In this document: piece after piece, positions 24,921-33,815 of the stretch
Numbering within the stretch: position 1 is the first letter of the stretch
Layout of the letters: every line of letters starts with the position of its first letter
Assembly: GCA_031385325.1 (NCBI GenBank)
Contig: JANNBJ010000168.1
Coordinates: 62,001-126,000 of the forward strand
Length of the DNA stretch: 64,000 bases
Direction: 5' to 3'
From: SYFY01 sp031385325
Lineage (GTDB): Bacteria > Pseudomonadota > Gammaproteobacteria > Pseudomonadales > Azotimanducaceae
Notes under the pieces: model-generated
Seen by the model: only the letters and a program-made list of their open reading frames with translations
What the model was told of the DNA's origin: nothing
Database searches by the model: none
Made by a program: the position numbers and the translations under genes

Positions 24921-25583
24921 TTAACCGAGTGTGCGCAAGGGCAGTGTGCCCTGGCTTTCAGAAGATATCGCGACCGAGCTGTGCAGGTTTTCGACCAGCA
25001 CTGCAGGTAGCTCAAGCTGCCGAGCCAGCTCTTTGAGCCAAGCGCTCCCCTTTTCGCAAGCGGCATCAATGGCCAGCAACGAAGACGCATAGACTTCTGT
25101 TGCCGTATGCAGATCGTGTACCTGGCTGACCAGATCCTGCATGGATGCCGGTCGCCGGAGTTCATCGAGAACCAGTGCCTTTTCCTTGACCGTCATTTCA
25201 AGTTTGTCGATCTGGCCGAAAATTCGTCGGGTCTCTGAAGCATTGATATGGCCGTCAGCCATCGCTGCCGCAATCATGCTTCGCATCAGCAGCATCGATT
25301 CGGATCCAGGCGATCTCTGGTCCGACTCAATGGCTTGCAACGATGCCGGACCGTCCTGCACCGAGGCATTCGGGGCCCGACGTTCCTGCTGATATTTCTG
25401 CCAGGCATTCCAGGCAAGCCCACCGATCGCGGCGAGACCGCCGACCTTGAGCACCGAGCCCAGTTGTTTTGAGCCTCGACCATTCACCAGCATCCCGCCA
25501 AGCGCGCCACCAGCAACTCCGGTCGCGGGATTCGACAGCACTCCACTCTTCACCAGTCCGTTCAGTATCTTGTTGATGTCCAT
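24921..25583 (-). CDS. DUF533 (YebE/TerB-like) protein
   Basis: 220 residues. A glycine-zipper-like segment at about residues 20-60 (ATGVAGGALGGMLVNG and LKVGGLAAIGGLAWNAWQ) suggests membrane association. The C-terminal half is a TerB-fold helical domain with AAMADGHINASETRRIFGQI, matching the DUF533 family of inner-membrane proteins. The family's role is not established; E. coli yebE responds to envelope stress. It may be co-transcribed with the possible 49-residue gene just upstream. Confidence 0.88.
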   Translation of the reverse strand: MDINKILNGLVKSGVLSNPATGVAGGALGGMLVNGRGSKQLGSVLKVGGLAAIGGLAWNAWQKYQQERRAPNASVQDGPASLQAIESDQRSPGSESMLLMRSMIAAAMADGHINASETRRIFGQIDKLEMTVKEKALVLDELRRPASMQDLVSQVHDLHTATEVYASSLLAIDAACEKGSAWLKELARQLELPAVLVENLHSSVAISSESQGTLPLRTLG

Positions 25584-25606
25584 CGACTACAGCCGCTTGT
25601 TGATAT

Positions 25607-25756
25607 TCAACAAACATTCTCTCTCCTCGCCCGCAACGCAAGTAGTCGCTTTTCCAAATACCGCTCATCGGAAAATTCGATACTCGGATTGTGGGAGCTC
25701 ACGATGGACGCATCGGAATGATCGAACACTGCAAACCGCATAGCCTGCTTGTTCAT
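25607..25756 (-). CDS. Possible 49-residue protein upstream of the DUF533 gene
   Basis: A short frame starting MNKQAMRFAVFDHSDASI, with AGGAAG six bases before its ATG and its stop 23 bases before the DUF533 gene on the same strand. Its C-terminus is strongly charged (ERYLEKRLLALRARRE). Codons include the rare AGG, AGA and CTA, which weakens the case. It runs divergently from the small gene at 25811 with 54 bases between. Confidence 0.3.
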   Translation of the reverse strand: MNKQAMRFAVFDHSDASIVSSHNPSIEFSDERYLEKRLLALRARRENVC

Positions 25757-25810
25757 AAGGACTTCCTGCCTACACTGCCTACCCACAACGATCAGTGGGA
25801 CGGGAACGTC

Positions 25811-26113
25811 ATGATCAGATACGAAATACAGGAAAATCTTTGTGCCCTCTGGCAGGCCGCTGTCGAAGATCGCGCTGCCTATGCTTTGCAGCCATTGGCG
25901 GCACACTTCGGAGAAGCCTCGCTTCGATTGACTTCCCAACCATCTATTTCAGGCGTGTCGCTTCGCTATTGTTGCGAGTTCAGCGCCAGAAATGCCGCGG
26001 GTTCCACCTGGCATTTCAAATCACTGAACGAAGATCCGCTCGTCGCAATTGACGACACCATCGCCAGGATCCGCCGCACGGCGACTCGCTTTCGAGCCAC
26101 AGGATGGCCGTGA
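25811..26113 (+). CDS. Hypothetical small protein
   Basis: 100 residues from the ATG at 25811. The beta-rich middle (ASLRLTSQPSISGVSLRYCC) and the final helix (EDPLVAIDDTIARIRRTATR) give an alpha/beta pattern that faintly recalls hibernation-promoting-factor-like proteins, but the length and motif match are weak and I assign no function. A TACACTGCC promoter-like word lies at 25771. It ends 7 bases before the convergent nhaR stop. A start at 25691 is also open but adds an unconvincing N-terminus. Confidence 0.55.
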   Translation: MIRYEIQENLCALWQAAVEDRAAYALQPLAAHFGEASLRLTSQPSISGVSLRYCCEFSARNAAGSTWHFKSLNEDPLVAIDDTIARIRRTATRFRATGWP

Positions 26114-26119
26114 ATTTCG

Positions 26120-27019
26120 TCATGCGAAGAGGTCGGAACGTGCAAGTCGTGTGATCTCGATGACAGCAGGATGCTTCAATTTGCGTTCCGGTGAGATGGC
26201 GAAGTACATCTCACGCACGCCTTTGGCAACACCGAGCTGTCGAACGCCATACATTCTTTCGATTTGAGCGGCGATCGCTGTCGGCGCTGGAAACACACCC
26301 AATGCCGCCTCACCAAACGCTTTCATGAGCGCACTGTCTTCAAACTCGGCAACGATTTGAGGGTGTAGATCAAGTCTTTCAAACCACTCATCGAGACTGC
26401 GCCGCAAAGAACTTCGGGCCAGCGGCAAGAGAACGGGCGCATCATCGAGACAGCCAGGAAAGTTCTTTTCAAATCCACCGGCGATGCTCTCATGCGCAAA
26501 GAACGATATTTCGCTTTCCCCCAGCGGGTGCGCGTAAGCCTTGATGTTCAATCCGGGTGGTACCGGACGATCGGAAAGCACGAGGTCCAGCTTGTGTACC
26601 GCAAGCTGCGCCAACAGGTCTTCCAGGTCTCCTTCAGTGCATACGATTCGCGTGGGCTCGCTCAGCGCCGTCACTGATTGCAGTACCTTGCAGCCGATCA
26701 ATTTTGCGATCGAATCGACCAGTCCCACATGCAGCGATTTTGATACGCCGGGTTGATGTCTCCTCACCCGCTCGGTTAATTCGGCACCCAGCGAGAAGAT
26801 CTCATCTGCATACTGATTGACCAGATGACCGGCATCGGTCAGCACCAGGCCGCGGCCAACCCTCTGGAACAGCGGTTCGCCAATTGTGTCTTCAAGCAAC
26901 TTGAGCTGCCCGCTGATGGTCTGTGGCGTCAGATACAGGGAGGCCGACGCCTTGGCGATACTGCCCTCGCGAGCCACCGCCCAGAAATAATGCAGATGGT
27001 TGTAGTTAAGGTGCCGCAT
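26120..27019 (-). CDS. nhaR: LysR-family transcriptional regulator NhaR
   Basis: 299 residues. The N-terminal winged-helix domain carries the NhaR-type sequence LNYNHLHYFWAVAREGSIAK followed by LTPQTISGQLKLLE; the rest is a LysR effector-binding domain. In E. coli NhaR activates the Na+/H+ antiporter nhaA and osmC and senses Na+. No nhaA lies next to it here. A candidate small membrane protein gene ends 6 bases upstream of its ATG and probably shares its transcript. Confidence 0.9.
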   Translation of the reverse strand: MRHLNYNHLHYFWAVAREGSIAKASASLYLTPQTISGQLKLLEDTIGEPLFQRVGRGLVLTDAGHLVNQYADEIFSLGAELTERVRRHQPGVSKSLHVGLVDSIAKLIGCKVLQSVTALSEPTRIVCTEGDLEDLLAQLAVHKLDLVLSDRPVPPGLNIKAYAHPLGESEISFFAHESIAGGFEKNFPGCLDDAPVLLPLARSSLRRSLDEWFERLDLHPQIVAEFEDSALMKAFGEAALGVFPAPTAIAAQIERMYGVRQLGVAKGVREMYFAISPERKLKHPAVIEITRLARSDLFA

Positions 27020-27025
27020 GCCGAC

Positions 27026-27178
27026 TTACTCGTGGGGAAGGATGTTGTTTTGTAGCCGTGTGCCGCACATCCGAACCGGAACCATGTGGTTTCGGGGCGA
27101 GGGTCTCCCCAGTACAAAAGCAACGGCGAGCAGCAGCGCGACCACGGCCACCATTATCTCCAGCGAAATCGTGATCAC
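27026..27178 (-). CDS. Candidate 50-residue single-pass membrane protein
   Basis: GTG start at 27178 with GGAG seven bases upstream; stop TAA at 27026, only 6 bases before the nhaR ATG. The product has a hydrophobic helix (LEIMVAVVALLLAVAFVLG, about residues 6-24) followed by a basic, polar tail (GRPSPRNHMVPVRM). The ribosome site, the helix and the tight spacing argue for a real gene co-translated with nhaR. I recognise no relatives. A membrane partner beside an ion-responsive regulator could be a small sensor or transporter accessory; this is inference. Confidence 0.5.
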   Translation of the reverse strand: MITISLEIMVAVVALLLAVAFVLGRPSPRNHMVPVRMCGTRLQNNILPHE

Positions 27179-27369
27179 TGATCATCTCCATGGAGTGGAG
27201 CTGACATTCTCCACGCGCGAGTATCACAGGAATAATCGATTTTAGTGGCCATCGAATACGATTTATCCGAAGCAATACCCGACGGGAATACCTGATCTCC
27301 GGAACCGGAGGATCGAATGGATCGAACGGGAGAAAGGGGTATGCTGTGTCGTAACGGAAACCGGAGTTA

Positions 27370-28089
27370 ATGGTGATGCTCAAGCCCCAGATCGTCCAAT
27401 CTCAAAACAAGACTATTCCTGGCATGGATTCCCGACCTGTCGGTATCGACGCCTCAAGCCACGAGGGCTCTCGAGTACTGGCCAACACCTATGGCCTGCT
27501 GGCCATGACTCTCGTATTCAGCGCCGCCACCGCCGCTGCGTCTGTGGCACTGCAACTGCCCTCGCCAGGACTTCTGTTGACCCTCGGTGGCTACTTCGGC
27601 CTGCTGTTCCTGACCACCAAGTTACGCAACAGCGTGTGGGGCCTGGTTTCGGTGTTTGCGTTGACCGGATTCATGGGCTACACGCTGGGACCAATCCTCT
27701 CCAGCTACCTCAGCCTCCCCAACGGCGCACAACTGGTGGGTACCGCGCTGGGCACAACGGGCCTGGCGTTCTTCGCCTTGTCCGCCTATGCACGCAGAAC
27801 AAACGCTCCGAACATGCTGAACATGGGGAGCTTTCTGGGTATCGGCGTGCTGGTTGCCTTTGCACTCGGCCTGGCAGCGATTTTCCTCAACCTGCCCATG
27901 CTCTCGCTCGCAGTGTCGGGAATGTTCGTGCTGCTCTCCTGCGCGCTGATCATGTTTCAGACGCAGGCCATCATCAGCGGCGGCGAAACCAACTACATCA
28001 TGGCAACGGTGTCGCTGTTTGTTTCAATCTTCAATCTCTTCATCAGCCTGTTGCAGATACTCGGCTTCATGGGCGGCGATGATGCGTAG
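27370..28089 (+). CDS. Bax inhibitor-1/YccA family membrane protein
   Basis: 239 residues with seven predicted membrane helices after a polar N-terminus of about 40 residues. Family features are HEGSRVLANTYGLLAMTLV at the start of the first helix, FALTGFMGYTLGPILSSYL, and the C-terminal SLFVSIFNLFISLLQILG. In E. coli YccA modulates the FtsH protease at the inner membrane. The ATG at 27370 is preceded by GGAG. A weak -10-like TATGCT lies at 27340-27345. It converges on the CoA-transferase operon with 14 bases between. Confidence 0.92.
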   Translation: MVMLKPQIVQSQNKTIPGMDSRPVGIDASSHEGSRVLANTYGLLAMTLVFSAATAAASVALQLPSPGLLLTLGGYFGLLFLTTKLRNSVWGLVSVFALTGFMGYTLGPILSSYLSLPNGAQLVGTALGTTGLAFFALSAYARRTNAPNMLNMGSFLGIGVLVAFALGLAAIFLNLPMLSLAVSGMFVLLSCALIMFQTQAIISGGETNYIMATVSLFVSIFNLFISLLQILGFMGGDDA

Positions 28090-28103
28090 GGAGTGTCAGA
28101 TGA

Positions 28104-29315
28104 TCAGCGCAGCGTACCGTCTGATTCCCCGCTGCGCACTTCCTCTTCTGAAAATCCGAGCCAATCCTTCAGCACGCTGACATTGTCCTCACCAAGCAAG
28201 CGCACACGGTGATATTCATCGCACGGGGTGGCTTCGAAATGCAGTGGCAGCCGATCCGCCCAGGTCTGCCCGAGCGGAAGCCCCGGTTCCTCGATCGGTG
28301 AAATGAAACCGGCAGCCTTGAGCTGCGGATCACGCTCCGTGAGATCGATGCCATCCTGAACGACACCGGCTGGTACCCCTGCAGACTGACACTGCATCAT
28401 CACGTCATGGGCATCGCGAGTACGTGTCCACTCAGCCACCTGCGCGTCAATCCGATCCACAGCTGCCGTTCGCCCGGCGATGGTGTCGAGCGTTGTATCG
28501 TAAGCCCACGCGGGCTCTCCCATCAGGCTTCGAAAACCGCGCCAGTGAACATCCGTCAGACATGCAATGGCAATCCAGCGTTGTCCCACGATGCCTTCAC
28601 CTTGCGGCACGCAGGGGTAGACGCCATGAGGCGCAGCCGCGTCGTAGGGCAGTTGATTCCCGACCGGGCGTGCGGCTCGCCCATTGGCAAACCAGTCCAG
28701 CAGCGAGGGACCGAGAAAATTGACGCCTACTTCGAACTGCGAAAGATCCACCTGCTGTCCTCGTCCGGTCCGGTGACGTGCTTCAAGCCCGGCAAGAATC
28801 GCGAAAGCGGCATGCAATCCAGCTTGATGATCGTTGTAGGAGTAACCGATGCCGATGTCTTCACGCCCCGGGACACTGGTCAGCAGCGTGAGCCCGCTGA
28901 TGGCATGGATAGTTGGCGCATAGGTGACAAATCCTGACCAGGGTCCGCCATGACCCATACCCGACATCTGCACATAGATGGCCTTGGCATTGGTCTGGCT
29001 AACGCTTTTGTAGTCCACACCCCAGCGATCCAGCACACCGACGGCGAAGTTCTCGATCACCGCATCCGCGGTGTCGCACAGCCGTCGACAGATCGCTCGT
29101 CCTCCCGCGCTACGCATGTCGAGCGCAAGCGCTCGCTTGTTACGATTCCACATCACGTAGTACGGCGAATCCGTACTATTACCGGCAATCGCCCGCTCCT
29201 GCGAGTTTACCTTCACGACATCGGCACCCATGTCGGCAAGGATGCGGGTTGCAAAGGGGCCCGCCAGCACGTGTGTAAAGTCGAGAATTCGAATGCCTTC
29301 GAGGGGACGGCTCAT
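28104..29315 (-). CDS. CaiB/BaiF CoA-transferase, probable non-catalytic partner
   Basis: 403 residues of family III CoA-transferase, with the typical LEGIRILDFTHVLAGP start and ADMGADVVKV. The segment aligned with the catalytic Asp loop reads TYAPTIHAISG (131-141), where the Asp that forms the aspartyl-CoA thioester in this family is replaced. The upstream gene, a paralogue, keeps it (APDLVAGALGG). The start at 29315 overlaps that gene's stop (ATGA), so the two are co-translated and may form a heteromer like the two-subunit CoA-transferases of aromatic degradation. The substrate is unknown. Confidence 0.85.
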   Translation of the reverse strand: MSRPLEGIRILDFTHVLAGPFATRILADMGADVVKVNSQERAIAGNSTDSPYYVMWNRNKRALALDMRSAGGRAICRRLCDTADAVIENFAVGVLDRWGVDYKSVSQTNAKAIYVQMSGMGHGGPWSGFVTYAPTIHAISGLTLLTSVPGREDIGIGYSYNDHQAGLHAAFAILAGLEARHRTGRGQQVDLSQFEVGVNFLGPSLLDWFANGRAARPVGNQLPYDAAAPHGVYPCVPQGEGIVGQRWIAIACLTDVHWRGFRSLMGEPAWAYDTTLDTIAGRTAAVDRIDAQVAEWTRTRDAHDVMMQCQSAGVPAGVVQDGIDLTERDPQLKAAGFISPIEEPGLPLGQTWADRLPLHFEATPCDEYHRVRLLGEDNVSVLKDWLGFSEEEVRSGESDGTLR

Positions 29316-30466
29316 CGTGAAGCCTCCCAACCAAGTTCGGAGAGAACGATGTGTGCATCGAGCTGTTCTGCCTGCCGGTACTGCCAGGGGGTTGCCGAAA
29401 AACGATAGGGCGCCCCCGGTCCCTGCACCTGTTCTCCATCGACGTGGAAAGGTACCCACCAATTCCGCGCATCAAGTTGCGGATTGTCCGCGAGACGTTC
29501 AATCGGCTGCACCCAGCCATAAGGTGCGTGGCGCTCCTGGGCCTTGATGAACAGCGCTTCGGGTTCCTGGCCTGCGACCCACTCACGCATCACCTGCATC
29601 AGGCGGCCGATATAGAGCGGCAGGTTCGCCGGGTCGTGATACTTCTCATCGAGCAGATCCTGCTGCGCATCGTCTTCAACCAGCCACGCCAGCTGTGCGC
29701 CGAAGTCAGGCATGGGCGTCGTCATGATCGCGCCACCTTTGGCAGGCATCACCGTAAAGGCCATGGACCAGTGGGTGCCACCTTGCCGCGGCAATATCCG
29801 CGCGCACCCCATCTTTTCGCCGTACCAGCTGAGCATGAGAACCTGCTCAAGGCACGACGCAACACACTCGTGCACAGGAACGGAAACCCGCTGCCCTTCA
29901 CCTGTGTTGCGTGCATGGCGCAGGGCAGTGGTTGCCGCGATACCGGCATAGACTCCAGAAACCATGAAGTTCATTTCACCAAACGTCTTGAGGGGTGTCG
30001 TCTCCGGCATGCCGGTGGCGGCGACCGCACCACCCAGAGCTCCTGCCACGAGGTCAGGGGCCACAAAGTCACGCCACGGCCCCGCATCGCCAAACGAGGA
30101 CACGGCCACATGCACCAGCGCAGGTCGTAGTTTGCGGGCATCGGCAAAGTCGAGCGCATCTACCGCGAAGGCGCCATCGCAGGTCAGCACGATGTCGGCA
30201 CGTTCAAGCAGTTGCTGAAGTCGATCTCGATTCGCGGCAGCCGCGATATCTGCTGAGAAAAAACGCCGGCTCGATGCAAAAAAGGCATACCAGAGCGAAC
30301 TACCATTGACGTCGTGAAAAGGTCCTCGACGCCGCAGTGGATCTCCTCCCGGTGGCTCCGGCCGTACTACGTCGGCACCAAGATCGGCGAGCAGCTTTGC
30401 CCCGTAGATACCACGTTCATCAGTCAGGTCGAGCACTCGTACACCTGCGAGCGAGCCTGCAGACAT
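29312..30466 (-). CDS. CaiB/BaiF CoA-transferase, catalytic-Asp-bearing partner
   Basis: 384 residues. LAGVRVLDLTDERGIYGAKL and ADLGADVVRPEPPGGDPLRR are the N-terminal family blocks; Asp138 in APDLVAGALGG occupies the catalytic position. I start at the ATG at 30466 because AAGGAG lies seven bases upstream; an upstream in-frame ATG at 30508 adds 14 polar residues. First gene of a two-gene unit with a promoter-like pair at 30507-30536. It presumably moves CoA from one acyl-CoA to another acid before oxidation by one of the nearby acyl-CoA dehydrogenases; that link is inference. Confidence 0.87.
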   Translation of the reverse strand: MSAGSLAGVRVLDLTDERGIYGAKLLADLGADVVRPEPPGGDPLRRRGPFHDVNGSSLWYAFFASSRRFFSADIAAAANRDRLQQLLERADIVLTCDGAFAVDALDFADARKLRPALVHVAVSSFGDAGPWRDFVAPDLVAGALGGAVAATGMPETTPLKTFGEMNFMVSGVYAGIAATTALRHARNTGEGQRVSVPVHECVASCLEQVLMLSWYGEKMGCARILPRQGGTHWSMAFTVMPAKGGAIMTTPMPDFGAQLAWLVEDDAQQDLLDEKYHDPANLPLYIGRLMQVMREWVAGQEPEALFIKAQERHAPYGWVQPIERLADNPQLDARNWWVPFHVDGEQVQGPGAPYRFSATPWQYRQAEQLDAHIVLSELGWEASR

Positions 30467-30506
30467 CGAATGACTCCTTGTTATGGGTTGCCGGTCGGTT
30501 GCCGAC

Positions 30507-30536
30507 ACTATCCCTGCGTCACGAACTCAATTGCAA
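30507..30536 (-). promoter_or_regulatory. Predicted promoter of the CoA-transferase pair
   Basis: On the minus strand TTGCAA (30536-30531) and GATAGT (30512-30507) are separated by 18 bases; each matches the sigma-70 consensus at four positions. The -10 ends 40 bases before the ATG at 30466. It was identified by eye. Confidence 0.35.
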
Positions 30537-30660
30537 GATTGGCAATGCAGAATGATGGATGCTGCTGCATGACTTTTTGAGTTACGCCGGATCACGCGCA
30601 CCCGACTGCTGCTCAAACTGAATCCATGCGAAACTGGGACCATCGATCGACGAGATTCCA

Positions 30661-31740
30661 ATGGTGCATCGCTCCTGGGTATTCAACGCCATCACCGCGA
30701 TCAACGCTGATTTCCAGCGCAGCGCCGATACCCACATGATTCGGTTCGATGTTCCGGGCAGTCCGTCCACGCCGCTTTATCTCAAGGACGAGTCAACACA
30801 TCCCAGTGGCAGCCTCAAACATCGCCTCGCCCGTTCACTGTTTCTCTATGGGCTCTGCAATGGATGGATTCGCGAAGGCACCACCGTCGTTGAAGCGTCT
30901 TCCGGCAGCACTGCTGTCTCCGAAGCCTACTTTGCGCGCCTGCTCGGTTTACCCTTCATCGCCGTCGTTCCGGCCAGCACATCACAGCAGAAGATCGACC
31001 AGATCGAATTTTATGGTGGTCGATGCCATCAGGTGACCGACGCCGGGACCATGATCACAGAGAGTGAACGACTCGCCCGGGAGTACGGCGGCCACTTCAT
31101 GAATCAGTTCACCTTTGCCGAACGCGCAACGGATTGGCGTGGTAACAACAACATCGCCGAGAGTCTGTTTGCGCAAATGCGCCTGGAAGCGCAGCCAGAA
31201 CCTGCCTGGGTGGTAGTGGGCGCGGGTACCGGTGGCACATCGGCGACGATCGGGCGCTTCATCCACTATCACCGACACACGACCCGCCTGTGTGTGGTGG
31301 ACCCTGATGACTCCGCGCTGTTTGATTTCTATCAGCATCGACGGCCAGATACTGCGGCCAGGGGCTCACGCATCGAAGGTATCGGGCGCCCTTCAATCCC
31401 TGGCTCATTCTTGCCAGACATCGTCGATCAGATGCTCAAGGTTCCGGACCGGTGGAGCATCGCCGCCATGTTGTTCCTGGAACGTGTACTCGGCCGTCGC
31501 TGTGGCGCATCCACGGGTACCAATCTCATCGGTGCCATTGAGCTTGCACATCACATGAACCAAACCGGTGTAACCGGCAGCATCGTGTCGCTGATCTGTG
31601 ATGCCGGCCAGCGGTATACAGGCACCTATTACGACAGCGCCTGGCGGCTCAATCAAAACCTCGAACCGACGGATGAAGTGGATCGAATCGATCACTTCTA
31701 CCGCACGGGGGCGTGGGAGAGTGTCTGCGCCTGTAGCTGA
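30661..31740 (+). CDS. PLP-dependent cysteine synthase/desulfhydrase-family protein (Cds1-like)
   Basis: 359 residues. The N-terminus (SWVFNAITAINADF) and YLKDESTHPSGSLKHRLARS, with the PLP-binding Lys53, match the Cds1-type L-cysteine desulfhydrase group of the cysteine-synthase fold rather than classical CysK. GAGTGGTSATIG (about 187-198) binds the PLP phosphate. Members release H2S, pyruvate and ammonia from cysteine; other activities are possible. It is divergent from the CoA-transferases and is followed after 66 bases by the peptidase. Confidence 0.87.
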   Translation: MVHRSWVFNAITAINADFQRSADTHMIRFDVPGSPSTPLYLKDESTHPSGSLKHRLARSLFLYGLCNGWIREGTTVVEASSGSTAVSEAYFARLLGLPFIAVVPASTSQQKIDQIEFYGGRCHQVTDAGTMITESERLAREYGGHFMNQFTFAERATDWRGNNNIAESLFAQMRLEAQPEPAWVVVGAGTGGTSATIGRFIHYHRHTTRLCVVDPDDSALFDFYQHRRPDTAARGSRIEGIGRPSIPGSFLPDIVDQMLKVPDRWSIAAMLFLERVLGRRCGASTGTNLIGAIELAHHMNQTGVTGSIVSLICDAGQRYTGTYYDSAWRLNQNLEPTDEVDRIDHFYRTGAWESVCACS

Positions 31741-31806
31741 TATCGCACAGCTCACTTTGCGATCATTCGTTATCATCGGGTCTGGCACACGAAAAGGTCC
31801 ACCTCA

Positions 31807-33777
31807 TTGATTCGATTTGCCCTGGCACTGCTTCTGGCTGCGCTGGTGTATGCACCCCTCTTTGCGCCTGCTTTTGCAAACGCCGATCTCATCAAGGATC
31901 TTTCACGCAACGCCGAAATTCTCGATGTGCAGCTTTCACCAACCGGCGAATACCTTGGTGTCTTGCGCGAGGTTGACGACAAACGAACCGCAGTCTTTTT
32001 CAGTTTTCCTGCCATGAAGCCGTTGAGTGTCATGGAATTTCCAGGGCGCAACGAAGTGGGCCAGTTCTGGTGGGTCAACGACGAGCGCATTGTTGCCAGT
32101 GTCGTATTCGAGCGAGATCGTTTTGAAGAGGAGCTTGGTTGGGGCGAGCTGTACGGCATGAACGTCGACGGCACCAGGGGAGAGCACCTGTTTGGAATAC
32201 GTGCCAGCCAAGATGCCAAGGGCGGGCTTACCCAACGCAAAACCAGCGAGTACGGTTCCGCGCAGATCATCGATCAGCTCTGGGATGATGAGAAGAACAT
32301 TCTGATTTCGATCACCAACTGGAACGTGACGGGCGGCTATCGACGGGTCGTCGAGTACGCCAAGCTGAACGTCTACTCGGGTCGCATCACCGCTCGGCAG
32401 ATTGCGCCGGTGTCCGATGCCGAACTCGTCACCGACTCCACTGGTGAAGTTCGATTCGCGTTTTCCATCAGTGATGAACAAGACCTGGTGATCCACTATC
32501 GCAACCCCGGGTCGGGTCGCTGGGAGGAGTTCTCCCGCACACCTTATGGGGAAAGTGGTGTCACGCCGGTGGCTACGCATGAGGATGGTCGCATCTATGT
32601 CAGCGCGGAGCAGGACGGGAAAGCCAGTGGCATCTATCTGCTCGACCCAAAATCACAACAAAGAACACCGGTGTATCAGCATGCTCGGGTCGACAGTTCA
32701 CCGCGCATGGACTTTCGGAACAGGCCCTATGGGGTGCGGGTTGATGCGGGGCTTCCGGTATTCATCCCGATCGATGAATCGCATCCAGTCAGCCAGCTGA
32801 TCACCGCCCTGAAATCCACCTTTACTGATCGCTACGTGGGCGTCACCAGCACCACTCACGACTTCAAACGATCGATCGTTGCTGTCATCGACGACAACCA
32901 CACTCCCGAGTACTACCTGCACAACGCGGATACCAATCAGCTGCAACTGATGTTCGACACGCGTCCCTGGATCGACGACAAGGCCCTGCCGACCACGCAG
33001 CCCATCAGCTTCACGACACGCGACGGGATACTCCTTGATGGTTATCTCTCACTCCCACCGGGGAGTGACGGCAAGAACATGCCCCTGGTCATCGTTCCTC
33101 ATGGCGGGCCACACGGTCCACGCGACACCTGGGGGTTCAGTTGGGAGACGTTTATTCCTGCGTCCGGGTTCGCGATGTTACAGGTGAACTACCGAGGGTC
33201 CGGCGGGTACGGTTCGGCGTTTGAAAAATCCGGCTTTCGCAAGTGGACCACGGACCTGCAGAACGATCTGACCGACGGCGTGCAATGGGCCATCAAAGAA
33301 GGCATCGCAGACGCTGACCGTATCTGCATCGTTGGCTGGAGTTACGGCGGGTTCGCAGCCGTCATGAGTCTGGCGCGAGAACCTGACCTGTATCGGTGTT
33401 CCGTCGCCGGCGCCGGTGTTTACGACCAGGAAGAGCAGTATCAGAACGCCGATTTCGCTGATCAGACTCGTTGGGGGCGCCGATACATGGACAAAGTCAT
33501 CGGCCCCAGTGCCGAAGACCGGGTCGCGGCCTCACCTATTACCTACATCGACAGGATCAAGACTCCACTGCTGCTCATTCATGGTGAGGAGGATGTACGG
33601 GTGCCGATCGAGCACAGCAGGAAGCTCATCAAGGCGATGATCAAGGCTGGTAGAACACCCCCCCGCCTCATCGAGCTGCCAAACGAAGGACACTCACCAC
33701 GAAACGCTGCCAACGTCGAAAACTGGTATCGATCAACTATCGACTTTCTCAATCAGCACATTGGGAAAAAAGCCTGA
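31807..33777 (+). CDS. Exported S9-family prolyl-oligopeptidase-type peptidase
   Basis: 656 residues. A signal peptide (IRFALALLLAALVYAPL, ending in APAFA) sends it to the periplasm. A beta-propeller-like N-terminal domain precedes the alpha/beta-hydrolase domain with the triad Ser512 (GWSYGGFA), Asp596 (EEDVRVP) and His629 (EGHSP). VPHGGPHGPRDTWGF is the oxyanion region of S9C/S9B-type enzymes. The start is TTG; no ATG lies upstream in frame. It probably cleaves short peptides or acylated peptides. Confidence 0.93.
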   Translation: MIRFALALLLAALVYAPLFAPAFANADLIKDLSRNAEILDVQLSPTGEYLGVLREVDDKRTAVFFSFPAMKPLSVMEFPGRNEVGQFWWVNDERIVASVVFERDRFEEELGWGELYGMNVDGTRGEHLFGIRASQDAKGGLTQRKTSEYGSAQIIDQLWDDEKNILISITNWNVTGGYRRVVEYAKLNVYSGRITARQIAPVSDAELVTDSTGEVRFAFSISDEQDLVIHYRNPGSGRWEEFSRTPYGESGVTPVATHEDGRIYVSAEQDGKASGIYLLDPKSQQRTPVYQHARVDSSPRMDFRNRPYGVRVDAGLPVFIPIDESHPVSQLITALKSTFTDRYVGVTSTTHDFKRSIVAVIDDNHTPEYYLHNADTNQLQLMFDTRPWIDDKALPTTQPISFTTRDGILLDGYLSLPPGSDGKNMPLVIVPHGGPHGPRDTWGFSWETFIPASGFAMLQVNYRGSGGYGSAFEKSGFRKWTTDLQNDLTDGVQWAIKEGIADADRICIVGWSYGGFAAVMSLAREPDLYRCSVAGAGVYDQEEQYQNADFADQTRWGRRYMDKVIGPSAEDRVAASPITYIDRIKTPLLLIHGEEDVRVPIEHSRKLIKAMIKAGRTPPRLIELPNEGHSPRNAANVENWYRSTIDFLNQHIGKKA

Positions 33778-33787
33778 ATCATTCGGT

Positions 33788-33809
33788 GTGAGCGACACAA
33801 CTCGCTCAC
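33788..33809. terminator. Hairpin between convergent peptidase and permease genes
   Basis: Stem GTGAGCG (33788-33794) and CGCTCAC (33803-33809) with an 8-base loop, 10 bases after the peptidase stop and 6 bases beyond the permease stop. There is no U-tract on either side; weak support. Confidence 0.4.
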
Positions 33810-33815
33810 TGCCCG

